Shown here one piece after another: positions 34,817-48,177 of a stretch of DNA of 64,000 nt; the first letter of the stretch is position 1, and each line of letters opens with the position of its first letter. The stretch is from Neospora caninum Liverpool (taxonomy: Eukaryota; Apicomplexa; Conoidasida; Eucoccidiorida; Sarcocystidae): positions 4,989,748 to 5,053,747 of the forward strand of contig NC_018397.1 of the NCBI RefSeq assembly GCF_000208865.1, read 5' to 3'. A model generated the notes under the pieces. It saw nothing but the letters and a program-made list of their open reading frames with translations, was not told the DNA's origin and ran no database searches. A program made the position numbers and the translations under genes.

Positions 34817-34821
34817 TTTTT
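34817..34821 (+). terminator. RNA polymerase III terminator of tRNA-Lys
   Basis: T5 directly after the discriminator end of the tRNA, the minimal Pol III stop signal. Confidence 0.85.
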
Positions 34822-36113
34822 CCGGAACGTCGCTTTTTCAGTCCCCCGTTCGTTAGAACACATGCGTTTCCGGAAATAAAGGCGTACAATCGCAGACCTC
34901 TCCGTCATCGAGTTGTCCAGAAACTAGGTTCGGCACTCTTTAAGAGTGCCGTCAAGGCCGACTGCGCCATCGTCACTCCTCTTGGAGGCTTCGTGGCCCG
35001 TGTGTGGAACCTCACGGTCTCCCCAGCGCACGGCTTCGCTCATGTGTGCATCTGCTTTCCTTACCTACCTTCGTGCACAAGGTTTTCTCCAGAACCGTCC
35101 CCTCTACTCTCACCGATGTGAACGTGTGTGTCCGCATCCCGGTGTCCACGAAGAGGTCTGATGTGTGTCCGGGTGTCTACCAGCCGCGCAATCGCTTCTT
35201 TCCCTGGTGTCTTGCTTCTGCCACGGCCTGTTCTCTCCGTTGTGCATACTTTCGCTACGCCCACGAACGTGCACAAGTATCAACTCCCCTTACGCCAAAG
35301 ATGCCTCTCCCTGTGTGTCGCTGCAACCGTGTGCACCCTCCCTGTCTCAGCTATCCCTCGTTCTTAGCCGTTTTATGCGTGTCAGTGGAGATCTCTCTCA
35401 GAGTATACGCTGCATGCGAATGTGCACGAGTCTACTCGTGAGTTGCGTCAGCATGCCGAGAGGCCAAATCCGCGCGCGCGCGGCGCAAGAACAGAACAGG
35501 AAGAAAGGCAGGCAGGCGGCCGACCTGATGAACTCCTCGCTGGAAAGGCGAAAAGGAAAGAAATGGTTCGCTGGAAAACCTTCCAAAATCGCAAAGTGAG
35601 GAAAAGTGATTTCGTTCGCGCGCCCTGCACAGAGAGACCGGCCACCGCGACAGCGTGTGACTCAGATGTCTGTGTCGAGCCGTGTGATTTTCGAAGATTC
35701 CCTTGCGCTTTTCTTTTCGGAATCTTCGCCTTCATTTCTTCACTTTTTCAGCCCTTTTGACGGCTGTCTCCCTGCTGTCCCTCCGAGTTTTTTCCCAAGT
35801 CTATCTCGAGACCTCCGCCACGACACCCTCCTCGTCGTGTCTTGGTCTTGTCCATTACCCTCTCGTGCCTCGTTTCCTTTCTTCTTCGTCTCCACACTTG
35901 CTTCATTTGTGCTTCTCTTTTCGTCCTGCGACATCCTTCTCCTTTTTTCGCGGCCGCTCCTCCACTGGTCTCGCCCGTCGTTTCCCGTACCACTGCGGTG
36001 TCCTCTCTTCTCTCCGCCCGCTTCGCTTTTGCCCCCCTGGCTCCATTTGCTCTCGCGTCTTCTCTCCCTTCCGCCTCTTCTCTCTCGTTTGCGTCTTTTC
36101 TCTCTATGGTGGC
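34822..36113. other. Region upstream of selenoprotein K
   Basis: No gene supported. From 35690 to 36113 the + strand is strongly C/T-rich, consistent with a long 5' UTR/promoter of the SelK gene. Confidence 0.5.
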
Positions 36114-37559
36114 ATGGCGGAGGACTCCCCCTCCCCAGTGCCCAACCCGTGGGCTCCTCAAGGCTCCGTAAGCACCGCGAATAGAGGCAGGCCGCGAGTC
36201 GTCAACGGGCAAATCGTCTACGGCGGTGGAGGCGCGCAGAGCGCCGCCTCTCAAAGTCACGCGCGAGGATCGGGGACACCAGTCAGGCGCATCCTCTCCC
36301 GAATCTGGGCCTTTCTTCTCGCCGTCATCGACTTTGTAAGACGACGGGGAGGAGGGAGTTTCGAACACGCAGAGAAGCAAACACAGACCCCAAAACTCAC
36401 CCTACCTTTACATACCTCTATTACGAGTCTCTGCTTCAACATCTCTACGTAGTTCTGTCTTTATATGCATTCATACATCTATCTGTGTATCCATATATAT
36501 AGACATTGATACAACTAAAGCTACCCATATATATATATATACATATCCGTGTCTCAATGAATCTACCTACGTGTACCGCCCTGTCTCTGGGTATCTGTCT
36601 CCATCTTTTGTTGGTTTTTCCTTTTTTCCCGTTTCTTTCTCGAAAGCAGTATATTTTCCATTTCTCTGCGCATATCGGAAGAGCACGTGGGGCACGATGC
36701 GCGTCTCCATGCGTTCTGGAGTTGCAGTCTCCTTTTGCTCACGGGTCTTTGAAACAGGAAAGAACAGCCTCGAGTGAATGCGACAGAGACAGCAGAGACG
36801 AAGGAACGCACATGCTTGTACAACTGGAGTATGCTCTGTCTTGTTGCTTTTCTTGCAGATCCAGTTGTTTGTTCAGACTCTCCTCTCGCCCAACTACCCA
36901 AACCAAGGCCGTCGCAATCGGCAGATGGTAGGCCTAAAGAGAACGGGGAAAACCCACAAGGCTTTCTTTTTCTTGGGCTCTTCCTTTGTCTCCCCTCTCT
37001 TGAGCTTCGTTTCCTTCCTTCTCTCCGTCTGCCTTGTGTCTCTTTGTGTTGCTTCTTTCTCTCCAACTCTTTTGTCTTGAACAGCTTCTCACTCCTTAGT
37101 CGTCCTTCGCCTTTTTTGTGGTTTCCTTTTTGTGTTTTCTTTCGTGTGTTTGCTGGCTTCTCGACGGGGAACAAGCCCTTGCATCCGCGTGCTTCGCGCT
37201 TCTGTGGTGTTTCAGTCTCTGGGCTTTCTGTGCACTATCGCTATCTACCTTTACCTATCTGTATATATATATATATATATTTATGCATAGGCATCTATTT
37301 TCATACATCTAACTTCCTCTGCAAATACATGCATACTCCCTGTCCCTTATCCCCTCTGTCCTCTTTTCTGCACATCTTTCCGTGCTTTTTCTCTCTCCTT
37401 TTTCTGCTCCCACTTTTTCGTTTCCCGGCAGTTTCTCTCTTGTTTCTCCAGGGCGGCGTTGCGTCGCTGAGTCCAGGAGGCGGTCGCCCAGACGGCGGCG
37501 GCGGCGGCTCTCGCCGTCGCTTCAACAATATCATGTGTGGCGGAGGCGGCTGAGGATAA
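36114..37559 (+). CDS. SELENOK: Selenoprotein K, 3 exons, 132 aa with in-frame UGA (Sec)
   Basis: SelK is a small ER single-pass membrane selenoprotein linked to ER stress and calcium/palmitoylation complexes in animals. Exons 36114-36335, 36859-36927 and 37452-37559 join in phase 0. The protein shows the family plan: N-terminal VVNGQIVY (compare VSNGQV), one membrane helix spanning the first junction (SRIWAFLLAVIDF then IQLFVQTLL), then a Gly/Arg/Pro-rich basic tail. The tail ends ...NNIMCGGGG, then TGA (37551-37553), then GGA, then TAA (37557-37559). Reading TGA as selenocysteine gives the hallmark GGUG end. Taken as a stop, it would remove the last catalytic residue just two codons from TAA. 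An extra Cys lies five residues before Sec. The N-terminus is about 25 residues longer than in animals. A SECIS candidate lies downstream. Toxoplasma and Neospora are known to have selenoproteins, including SelK. Confidence 0.9.
37262..37281. repeat. Short (TA)n microsatellite in SelK intron 2
   Basis: Pure TA run between SelK exons 2 and 3. Confidence 0.9.
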
Positions 37560-37979
37560 ACAGCTGGGGTTTCTGGGAAAAGGAATTAAGAGACTGTTGT
37601 CGCCTTTCGTACGCGGCTCTGCTGTCTCTCTCTCGCCTCCGCATTCGTTTTTTCTGGAGCAGCCAGGTGACGGAAGAAGCGACGTTTAGGCGCGAGACTA
37701 CGGAGAGAGGCGACACCGCGAGGAAACGAGAAAACCTTCGTTTCCTTTTCCCTTAGAGACACCAGCGAGGTCTCAGCATCCTACACGAAGAGATGCAACT
37801 TTCCTGTCGGTGCCTTCATGGACAGGCTCTTCGCAGATGAGCAGGCGGCGCGAATCGCTAGACAGGGCGGAAGCAGCAGACAGAGGGACACGGGAAACGG
37901 AGACAAACAGGGAAGAAGCGGCGAGAAGAGAAGGCACGGAAGCAACCCGAGAGAAGCTCGGGGGAGATGACCACCACAG

Positions 37980-38310
37980 GAAGACGGCGCGACGCAGAGA
38001 AGAGGGGAAGAAGAGAAAAGAGAGGAAGAAGAGAAAAGAGAGGAAGAAGAGAAAAGAGAGGAAGAGGGCAAACAGGCACCGACAGAAGAAACGCGGAGTA
38101 GTGACGCGTGTGACATTTGCGGCGTGAACAGCCCCTGGGCTGGAGCCTCAGATTGACGAGCGTCCTAATGGGGAAGCGAGAGAGAAGAGAGAAGAGAAGG
38201 AGAGAAGAGATAGGAGAGAGAGAAGAGAGAGGAGAGAGAGAAGAGAAAGAAGAGAGATAAAGATAGGAGAGAAGGGAGAGAGATAACAGATAGGAGAGAG
38301 AGGAGACAAA
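37980..38310 (+). repeat. GAGA/GAAGA purine tract
   Basis: Long imperfect GA-rich repeats, including a GAAAAGAGAGGAAGAA unit repeated four times near 38010-38070 and GAGAGAAGAGA runs at 38175-38310. They flank the candidate SECIS on both sides. Confidence 0.9.
38103..38164 (+). promoter_or_regulatory. Candidate SECIS element of SelK (form 2)
   Basis: The fold is drawn by hand. Lower stem: GACGC (38103-38107) with GCGTC (38160-38164), extended by T-G and G-C pairs around one G-A mismatch. Quartet: GTGA (38110-38113) facing TGA (38154-38156), giving the tandem G.A pairs of a kink turn. Upper helix: ATTTG with CAGAT and GGC with GCC around one C-U mismatch. The unpaired AA (38127-38128) lies 13 nt after the quartet. 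Extra top hairpin: CAGCCC-CT-GGGCTG, as in form 2. A SECIS in the 3' UTR is required for eukaryotic Sec insertion, and this is about 550 nt after the UGA. The first quartet base is G instead of the canonical A. Confidence 0.55.
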
Positions 38311-39055
38311 GACTGGAAAGAAGGGGTGGGACCGGAACGAAGAAGGCCGTGCATACCACGAACACGAGAACGAGCTAGGAAAAAGAGAGGCTGGACGCGG
38401 AGGCAAGACGCGGAAAATGAGAGAGAAGATGCAGAGAGGAGAAAAGAAAGAGAAGACGTGCCGCACGCTCCGTAGCAAGCAAGGGCGCTCGCGGACAGAA
38501 GAACGCCGGGCCGGAAAGGCGAGAGACAGGGAGGTGAAAAGGAAATGCAAACTAATGTGGGGAAACAGGACAGGATGGGGGAAAGATCGAACAGAGAGCG
38601 GAGAGTCAAGGAGATCGACTGCGCGTTGATCTCAAGTGTCTAGGCAGGTTTCTGTTGAGTGGATGGTGCTTCGTGACACGCTTGAGGCCTTTCGAGTGAG
38701 TGGTTTGCATGCAACTGGAAAGCAGTTTTGAGCGACGCACAGACGCATTCCACGAGAGAACGCGACTAGCACTCCTCTCTCAGCCACGTACCCCACCCCC
38801 TCTCCCAGGGTGAGAGACAGAGAGACGAGTTGCCGCAGCGTCTCGGACTTTCCTCGGAGTCTCTCAAAGTCGAAAAGCTAACAACGCTTGTCCTGTCTTT
38901 CCTGAGAAATCTTTCCGCCCTCCAAACCACCCTTTCTCGTGTGTCTTGACCCCTGTGCTCTCCTGCTTCTCTTCTCCTTCTCTCCCTTTCCCGCTTCTTT
39001 CTATCTTCTTTCTCTTCTCTTCCCCTCCGTTTTCTCTTCTCTGCTTCCACGACTG

Positions 39056-42000
39056 CTAGAGTCGTCGAATCGCTTCTCTGAAGATTTCCGCTGCATGCTT
39101 TTCTTCGCGTGATCCCCACTCTTGCGCTCGTTCTTCTTCTTCTCTGCGCAGCGCTTCTTCCTCCGGCGAAGGCGCGGCTGTTCTCTTCTTTTTCTGTGAG
39201 TTGTAGCTGACGCCGCGCGCGCTCCCTTCTCTCTCGGCCACTCTGGCATCCCGAGGGTCGGGGCCAGGCTGAAGCTGGAGACAGAGAGCACAGACGAGAA
39301 CACCGGCGTGGAAGAACAAATGGATTTTTTTCTCGCAACACGTCACTGCTTCTGCGGTCTCCCGAAGAGCTTCTTGTCACCGATGCGCTCTTCGCTTGAA
39401 AGGGGGAGACACGCCAGAGCGCATGTCAGCGCCAAGACACACCGAAAGCGACGAGGAAAGCCAAGCAGAAATAGACGACTCGGCTGGGGGCGTTGACAGT
39501 CGTTCTCACCTCAAGAAATCCTGACGGCACCGGCCGTTTTCCCCGCGTTTTCTTGGGGAAGAGGAGGCAGACTTTCGAAGATCCAGCCTTCCCGCCCTCC
39601 ATTCTGCTGGGACGCAGCAAGGCGAGGTTGCGGGCCCTCGGCGCGACGAGCGACGTGGCCTCGCTCTGCACAAAGAAAAGGAGGGAAGTGGAAAGGTGGA
39701 AAACGATAAGAGAGTCGTTGGAAGAAACAGGAAGAGACACGACGCAGGGAAAAAGCGAAACAGACACTCCTCAGAGGCGCACACCCGCCTCGCGGAGAGC
39801 CCAAAGGAGAAGACGCGAAGGAAAACGGAAGAGGCAAACCCTAGCGACAGGGGAGCGAGGCGGGAGCCGCGAAACACGAAGGAAGACAGCCTCGGCGAAC
39901 AAACGAGAGCGGGGAGCCCAGAGGACACCGACGCACAAGACGGGCATGCACAGGAGACAAGTGAGGAAGAACGGGGCAAAGGGAAAAAACGAGACTTCAC
40001 AGAGAAAGAGACAAACCGGGTCAGGAGGCGGGAGAGGCTCGGCGATGTGGCGGCGCGTCTCTTCGTCCAGGCGGTCGTAGATCTCGTGTTGCACTTTCAC
40101 GTCGAGTCTCTGGAAGACGCCAAGGCGGTCCTGAAGAAACACTCGAGGCAAGAAGAAACGTCTCGCAAAACCCCGGCTGCGAGAAGAAAGCACGTCCTCT
40201 GGGGCAAAAAGAGACCCCTCGAGAAACGCTGTAAAGGCACCGGCGTGAAGACGCAAATGGACGCATGCCGACGCAGCGACAAAAAACCTCCCCCCGGAGG
40301 CACGTAGACACCCGAGACAGAAAGCCAAAGAGAACGGGCGCAGTTGAACCTTCCAGCGAGATACGTCAGAAGCCGAGAAGACAAAAGAGAAGGCGAACAG
40401 GGAAACGGTGAACCGACGTTGGAAGACTTTGTTTCAGACGAAAGATCACCTGACTGTCCGTCCCGCAGTGTCTTTTTGCTGGCCACGTTACACCTCCTCG
40501 AGGGTCTCTTTGCGCGAGAGTCTTTTGTCTCTCCCTCTCAGCCGAGTGCACCTTTTCCAGGCTGCCTACCAGGACTGGAGACGCTGCGACAAGTTCCGAC
40601 ATGTTGATTTTGTAGTTTTCGATTCGCTCCTTTGCCAGCGAGCCGAGACGCCAGCGCAGGCGCGGCGGCGCGTACCCAAGCTGGTCGAGGGCGTACAGAG
40701 CACTCAGAAGCTGGAGAGCTGTACAGACAGCAGAAGAACACCGACTGAGGAAAAAAAGGTGGAGGCTCTGCCGACGCGTAGCGGGGGGCCGCGGCGCCGG
40801 AGTCCGCGAATGCTTGCGCGACGCGTGCGACGAGACCGAACCAGACGCACTGCGAGGCTACGAAGAAACGGGAAACGGGGACGCGGAGAAAACAGCTGTC
40901 GGCACTTACAGTCGAGGTGGGCGGCTTTTTTCCGAAGAGCAAAGAGAAGGCACTTGACGAAAGACAGAGGAAAGAAACTGAGACTCGCCGTGATCTGGAG
41001 CACGCGGACGAGCTCGAGTGCGGAGAGCATGCAGAGCTTGTTGATGTCTTCCAGTTTGACACGCCCGTCTCGCCGCGCTTCGCGCTTCTCCCGTGGCGCA
41101 CCTCCCGAGCCAGAACCACAAGACACGAGCTTCGTTTGGCCGTCCTCTGAAACCCGCACTCCACAACCGCCCCCTGCGTCTTTCTTTCCTTCTGCTGGTC
41201 CCTCCGTAGTCTCCTTTTCGCGCTTCTGTGCCTCCCGCAGCTGAGGGGCGGGGCGCAAGAGGGCCCGCATCAGCTGTCGCAGGTCGTGCTCCGTCGGCGC
41301 GAGCGCGTCGGAGCAAATGAAGATGCTGGCCAAGTGTCGACCAGACAGGGAGTCTGCCTCGGCGAGGATCCGCGGAAGAAGCTGAGACCGGATCTCTTCT
41401 CGCTTCTGTGCCACAGAAGCGGAGAGCGAGGGAGAAGGAAACGAAGCAAACACGTGAGACGCAGGGGAAGAGGAATACGAGGAAGAGGATGAAGAGGGAG
41501 AGGATGAAGAGGGAGAGGAACGTTGAAGAGAGTAGAGACCGAGCACGACCTGCGCGAGAGCCTGGAGACAGAGAGAGAAAGAGAGAGAGGGCTGCGATTG
41601 GAACGAGTCCCCTACAGCAAAGGGACTGGCGCCGAAGACGGGCTACACTGTGTTCGAAGCGCTCCCGGGTTCCTCATTCCTGCGCCTGGCCTACTTGAGG
41701 AGAAAAGAAGGGGACAGACCGAGCGAGATGGTGAAGGAAGCCCAGCTCAATGGCTTCGTCAACGATGCGTGCGCGACCAAAGGCGAAGACAGCCTGGAGG
41801 AAAAAGCAAAAGGTTCAACAGGACGTCACCTGTTATCCCCGGCGTGCACCTCTTGCGGTCGTTGTAGATAATTTCGAGATAGGAATGCTTTCTGTCGCTT
41901 CCTCGTGGTTTTGCGTCCTCTCCCCCCGCTTGCGCGTTCCTTCTGCGCCTTCCTGTTGCGCATGCCGCTTCTTGTTTTTTCTTTTTCGTCCTGCACACGT

Positions 42001-45000
42001 GTTGCCAGTTTGTCTCGGTGCGCCTCCCCGCGCAGACCCTCGCCGCCGTTCTCGAGGAGCGCACTTACCACCGCGAGCTCGTCAGGCTCGTAGAGCGGCA
42101 GGAAGGCGTACACGGCGCGGAAGAGGTCGAGGAGGATCGGCTGCCTGCGCAGCTCAGACCGCGCAACAGTGAGGGCGATCAAGAGAAGTTCCTTTGGAGG
42201 AAAGAGACGCATTTGCCTGTGAAGGTGTTGCATCGTGGAGTCGACCAGCCGCCGCAGTTCAGCCTGGGGCCCCGACCCCACGCAGCCGAGCGCGTGCATG
42301 CACCAGAAACAGGTAGCGAGTTCCCGCGGAGACAGAGCCGCGAGCGAGGCGGCGAGGGCGGAAAACAGGGCGGAGAGAACCTCAGGTAGGGCCAGAAGCG
42401 CCGCGGAGGGCGCGACGGAGAGGGAAGCCCCGAGGGAGAAGAGCGTGAGATCGCGTGGGGAAAAGCGCGGCAGCAGCGCCACACAACTCGGCCGCAGCTT
42501 GAGGCAAGACGCAGGAGTCAACAGGCCGCCCTGAACAGAAACAGAGAAGAGAGAGAAGAGAAGGGAGACGAGAGATGAATCGGGGGAGAAGAGAGAGCAA
42601 TGGGGGGAGAAGAGAGATAAATGGGAAGGCGGGGAAAGCAAAGAGAAAAATCGCGAGAGAAAATGCGTAAGGGACGAGGAAAGGTCGCGGGGTGGGGGCG
42701 TTGATTTGGAGAGGCAGGAGCCGACGCAAAGAGATATCGGAGAAAGGGAAACGCGAAGAGAGAGCACGACGAAAGAACGAAGGCAGTGAGGTGACAGAGC
42801 GCAGCCAGATGAAAAAAACTGGAGAGAGCGTGGAGCCGCGAACAAGCACGGAAAAACACTCGACGAAGATCCCAGGCCTGGTCCTGTTCTTCGCACAGCA
42901 CGCAAAGGCAGCTGCCGTAAACGACAAAAATCCAGGTAACGACGGCAGACTTTGACGCTGTGGCGAGCTGCGTGTGTGTGCTTCTACAGACGCGTCGACA
43001 CCCAGCAGCTGAAGATGGACTCTTCAACAGCGAGAAGAAAGCGTTTACCTCAATCTCGTTTCCGTAGTGAAATACATCAAACGTGGCAGATTGGGAATCG
43101 CCTTGCGTGAATCCGTAAAACTAGTCTGGTGCGTTTAACAGGCAAAAACGATGCTTGCTTGAACACTTTCAACTGGATCTCTCCACCAGACAGCACAAGT
43201 GCGGATCTTGAGAGCTGCAGGTTTAACCTTGTGTCTTTTCGATGCGGTCGAGGTAGAAGGCCTCACTTTGCTGAACACGTAGAACAGAGCAGCGAACTCT
43301 CGCGGCGCATGCAAAAAGTCGGGCTGCCGGTCGATGAACATCTCGAACACTTGGCGCTCCATTTGCCGCACCGATTTCAGGCGCCTTCTTTGTCGCCGTC
43401 TCTCTTTGACGGCGGCGAAACAGGCTCGTTTTTCTTCTCGCCGACAGTCCGCCCGATGTAAAGCGCTGTGAGCAGCCGCTGGCTCGGTCGACGCCTTTTC
43501 CGCGATGCAGGATGGCGAGCGAGACGATGCAGGAAACGAAGAAGAAAGAGCGGAAGAAGAGGAAGAGAGGGACGGAGAGGAAAGGGAGGAAGAGAGCGCC
43601 CGAACAAGAGAGTGTCGGAGGCCGTGAAGCGTGGCCGCAACAAAGAGGATTTGCTGGGGTTCCAGGTTGTGGGCTTCCCTCAGGACGTTGGTAAGCAGGA
43701 GCTCCAGGAGCGGGAAATTATCGAACCTGGAGAGAGCAAAGAGCACGGAAAAGGGCGGGCACAAGACGGTGCAAAGGTGCGCGCCGCAAGAAAGGTTTGA
43801 AGACGCTCGCGCAGAGGACAGGAAACCAGAACTCAGGACCAAAGCGCAGCAGAAAAGTCATCTCCGTAGCAGAACCAAAGATACAACCGAGACGGGAAAA
43901 AAAGGAGAGAGAAGGAGAAGAAAGAAGAGAAGGAGAAGGAAGAAAGAGAAGGGGGTGAAGGAAGAGAGATGGTGCGAAGGACAGAGGAACGACTGAATAA
44001 AAAAACAAAGAGAAAATGGGAGCGAGCCTTACGCCTGGAGATCGCGCAGAGCCTGAAGGAGAAGAAGCGCAGCAGGGAGGGTGAGGCCGTGCACATCTCG
44101 AAAGACTGCATTTTGAACGACACCGCGCACGAGGCCGTCGTCGACTGCTGGAAACCGCCAAGATATTGAAGAGGAAGAAGCAGAAGGAGACAGAGAAGGA
44201 GACATAGAAGCCGGCGAGATTGCCTCCTGGACCCCAGGTGGTTCGCTCGTTAGGTTGACGGAAGTTTCGTCTGTGCCTGTTTGATCTGTCCGTGTTGTGC
44301 GTTCTGGGCTTTCTTCCGGCCCGCGTGCGACGGGGGGACTCATCCGGAGCGCTTTGACGCCCATCGATTTCCAAGCCTCTTCGACTTGCGCTTCTTGGGC
44401 GAGGTGCCGAGGATGCGAGGCAACTTCAGAGCCCAGTTCGCGGAGCGAAAAGAAACTCTCAGCCAGGCGCTCGACGCTCACGGACCGACGCGCGACTCGG
44501 CCCGACGCCGACGAAGAATCTGAAGAAGATGAGGAAACTGAAGATTCTGAGGAAACTGAAGAAGCTGAGGAAACTGAAGAATCTGAGGGAACTGAAGCAG
44601 TCAGGTGAGGCCGGGACGAGCCTCTATCGTTTGCTCGTCTGACATCAACAAAGAAGGAACGGGTGAAAGGATGGGAGGAGATGGCGGCAACCGCGTCGAG
44701 AAGGAGAGCCGCATCGACTGCTTCGAGTTCCGATCGCTGGCGGATTTCCGAGAGGAGGCGAGCTGAGCAGAAACGCACAAAAACATGCAACACAGCCCTG
44801 CGGGGACGCGGGAGACAAACGAATTCCGCAGGTGCTTGCGCGACGAACAGCGCAGAGAAGGAAGGCCTATACATGAAGAGAGAGGGTAACGTGGCGGATG
44901 CGCAGCTCTCGAAGGCGACGCCGAGATGCGGGAAACGCGCCGTTTGACGAATTCGAAGTCGCGAGACGGCACGAGAGGAAACACGCCGCTGGGGAGTGGC

Positions 45001-47908
45001 GAGATATGGCAGTGCGTCACGAAACGCACAAACCGTGTGGTTCAAACGGCAGACTCTCTTCTTCTCTGGGGCCGTGTCCCATCTTCTCTCGAGGGAAGGC
45101 GTACCGAAAAGAAGGAAGACGGGCGGAAGCGAAGGACTCGACAGATCGCCCTTCGCACCGGCCGACGCGGATGGAGACAGAGACGCAGGACGACAGAGAG
45201 AAGGAGGCGAGAGGGAAGAAGAAGACGAGAGAGAAGAAGAAGGAGAAAGCGAGAGAGAAGAAGGAGGCGAGAGAGGACCGGCAGATGCGGCATACGCAGC
45301 AATCGGCCCGGAAGTTCCAGGTCCCCCCACAGCATCGATGGCATCTCGAAGCATGCTTGCCCACAGCGCGTTTCGCCAGAGTCCCGGATCGCCTGTCTCC
45401 TGTTCTCTCGGCAAAGAAACGTTCTCACACGGCTCTCTCGCTTCTCGCGGAATTCTGGAACCATCCGAAAACTCAGCCGCTCCTTCCGCGCGCACCTGTC
45501 CCTCTTCTGGCCGACCAGAGAACGCGTCAGACTGGAACTCAGACGGAGGAGAAGACGAGAGAGAAGAAGAAGGAGAAGGAGAAGAAGAACGGGGAGATGC
45601 ATATGGCGTGGGAAGAGAGTGGAAATGATGGCCGCGTTTTCGTCGCGCAGAGGCGCCGAGGCAGTCGGGACTGATTCGATGGAGTCGCAGCAAAGCATGG
45701 AGAAGATGCAGAAGCGTGCGGGGCGAGACGGCCAGCCACGCCTCGGCGTCGACCTTCAAAAGTTTTCGAGCGAGCGCGTCGAGCACCGCCTCTTGGTGCT
45801 CAACGTAGACGCGCCAGAAACAGTGCATTTCCTCCAAAACCGGGTCTACTTCCGCGGAGCTGTCTCCGCGTCTGTGGCCCTTCGGTTCCCCTCCGGGGAG
45901 ACCCGATCGCGAGCCCGCCGACGAGAACGTCGCCAGGTGCCTGTCCCGGAGGAGCGAGAATTGTTCTCTCATGAAGGCGTCTCGGAGGAGTAGGGCGTCT
46001 GTGAGGCGCATCAGGCCTCCGAGAGAGAGTGCCTCTTTCTTCGGCCTGTTCTGTGTCGGGTTCGTCTCGCTGAACGTCTCCCCAACACTCTGTACCTCTT
46101 CCGCGCGCGCTTCTCTCCCTCGCGTTTCTTCTCTCTCCCGCGCGCGCTTCCCCAAGCCCTCGTCGAGAAGGAGCCGGTAGAACCCGCGCACAAAGATCTC
46201 GTTCAGTTCCGAGGAGTCAAAGACGTGGAGTTGCGGGGCGTACTCGGGCTCGCGCAGAATCCCGGAAAGACAGTCTGCGTGGGGCGTGTCTTTCTCGCGA
46301 GCAATCGGCAATCTTCCCTGCGGAGACGCGCGAGAGAGACTCGACGCAGAGCGCGAGGAAAGCGTGAAGGAAGCCTGCGGCGCGTAGTGGAAGAGCGCCA
46401 GTGCCTGCAGGCAGACGGCGTAGCTCTGAGAGAACACAGACGAGCAGCCGGAAGAGACCATATCGAGAGGCAGAGAAAAAAAGACCGCGGCGGTGAACTG
46501 CAGCGAACCCGCGGAGAGAGGCAAGGAAGTCAAGAAGAAAGAGAGAGAAAGTAAAACAGAAAGAAAAGAGAGAGAAAGGGAAAAGGAAAGAGAAAAGAGA
46601 TAGACAGCAAAGCGAAAGAGACGAGAGAGACCGGAAGACAACGGCAGCAGCGAGGTGACACCGAGCGGGACGACGCGAGGGAAGCAGGCGACATGCGGCC
46701 GCGTTCGCCCTTGAGAAAAAAAGGTCAAAGTTCCGAGAGGAGGGGAAGAAAACCAAGGCGCCGACGGATCGCAGGCGAGAGAAACCGCGGAGACAGGGAC
46801 AGCAAAAGGAGAACGCAAAAGGGGAAACCAGAAGGGGAAACCAGAAGGGAGCGCATGCAGGGACGTACGGGGTCTTCCACGGAGCCGTCCGTTTCGCGAG
46901 AGGCTTCGACACACCGACGTGATGACGCCGAAAAGAGAAGAGGGAGAGAGGGCATCCCCTAGAGGAGAAGCGAAACTCCCGCGGAAGGACGCATGGCAAG
47001 GCGGAGACAAGACAAACGATGCGCAGCGTTCTTTGTAAACCTTTTCTCGGCTTCGCGAGTCAGTCGCCGCTCTGCACTTACGTCGGGTGGGAAGCGAAAG
47101 TGAGAAGGCGAGGAGGCGAGCGCCAGGCTAGTAGCTAGGGCGTTGAAGAATCCTTCGTGCTCCTTTCGAAGCATTTGATTTTGGATCTTGCCCCGGAGCG
47201 GAGGCGACCCAGACGAAGAAGAGAACGCGAGGTGAGCGTCCAGACCCGACCTGCACAGCACAGAGGCACGGAGACCGTGCCGGAGAGAAGCGTGGCGAGG
47301 AGCGAAAGATCCTCGATCTGCCTCGTTCTCTTTGATTTGCCGCCGCCCCACAGAGAGACGGCCACGTTACATCTTCGTTTTTCCCCTCACACCACACCTG
47401 GACAACCGCGAGAAAGCGCTACACCTGACATGTGCATGCCTTGTGTCCCTTTCGAGATATGCATTGCTGGACGAAGGGGACTGCCTGGTTTTTTGGCACA
47501 AATGCAAAGCGCCCTAGGCAAGTGTCTCCGCTCGTGAATAAGCATGAGGAGACTTCTCGTCGAGCCTAGCAACTCGCGAGAGGACAGTTCGCGCGGCGCC
47601 TGAGGCTGTCCTCGTGATGCGGAAAAACCGACGGCACCGCACCAGAGGAATTCCCCACGAGCTCAGCGACAAGCAGAGAGAGCAAACGTCTCTCGGAAAC
47701 TTACACGCGAATGTAGAGCCGCGCAAAGAAGGCAAGAAGAGGCAGAGGAAGCGAAGAGGCGGCAGAGGAGAGAAAACAGTCTTCTGTCATTAGGCGCTGG
47801 AGCAAGTCCCAGCGACCTAGACGAAACAAAACAGAGAACAGGAGAGAGCGAGAAAAAAGGTAACGTCTACATCCATCAAATCCTTTCGGAATATATATAC
47901 ATATATAT

Positions 47909-47943
<35 letters not shown>

Positions 47944-48140
47944 AATGGTTTATTCACCTGTGCCACCAAAGCCAGTACATGTTTACACTGCACGTGTCCG
48001 TCTACCTAGTCCTCTCTATATCTATATCTACGTATACCTACGTCTACATCTACGAAAATGGATATCTGTCTAAACGTCTATCTGTCTACATCTGCCCACA
48101 TCTTTCTAAATTTACATCTATCAATATCCATATTTATGAA

Positions 48141-48177
<37 letters not shown>

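Noticed and set aside
35606..36113. Open frames extending upstream of SelK exon 1
   Set aside because: Pyrimidine-rich 5' flank gives Leu/Phe/Ser-rich reads; homology to SelK starts after the Met at 36114.
37574..37612. GGGA near the SelK stop as a GGGA-type SECIS
   Set aside because: AAAGG can pair with CCTTT but no facing GA follows the 3' strand and the apical AA is misplaced; the 38103-38164 fold is better.
44898..45993. Arg/Glu-rich + strand ORFs (258-355 codons)
   Set aside because: Antisense of the large HPR-gene exon; low-complexity Arg/Glu follows from Ser-rich codons on the other strand.
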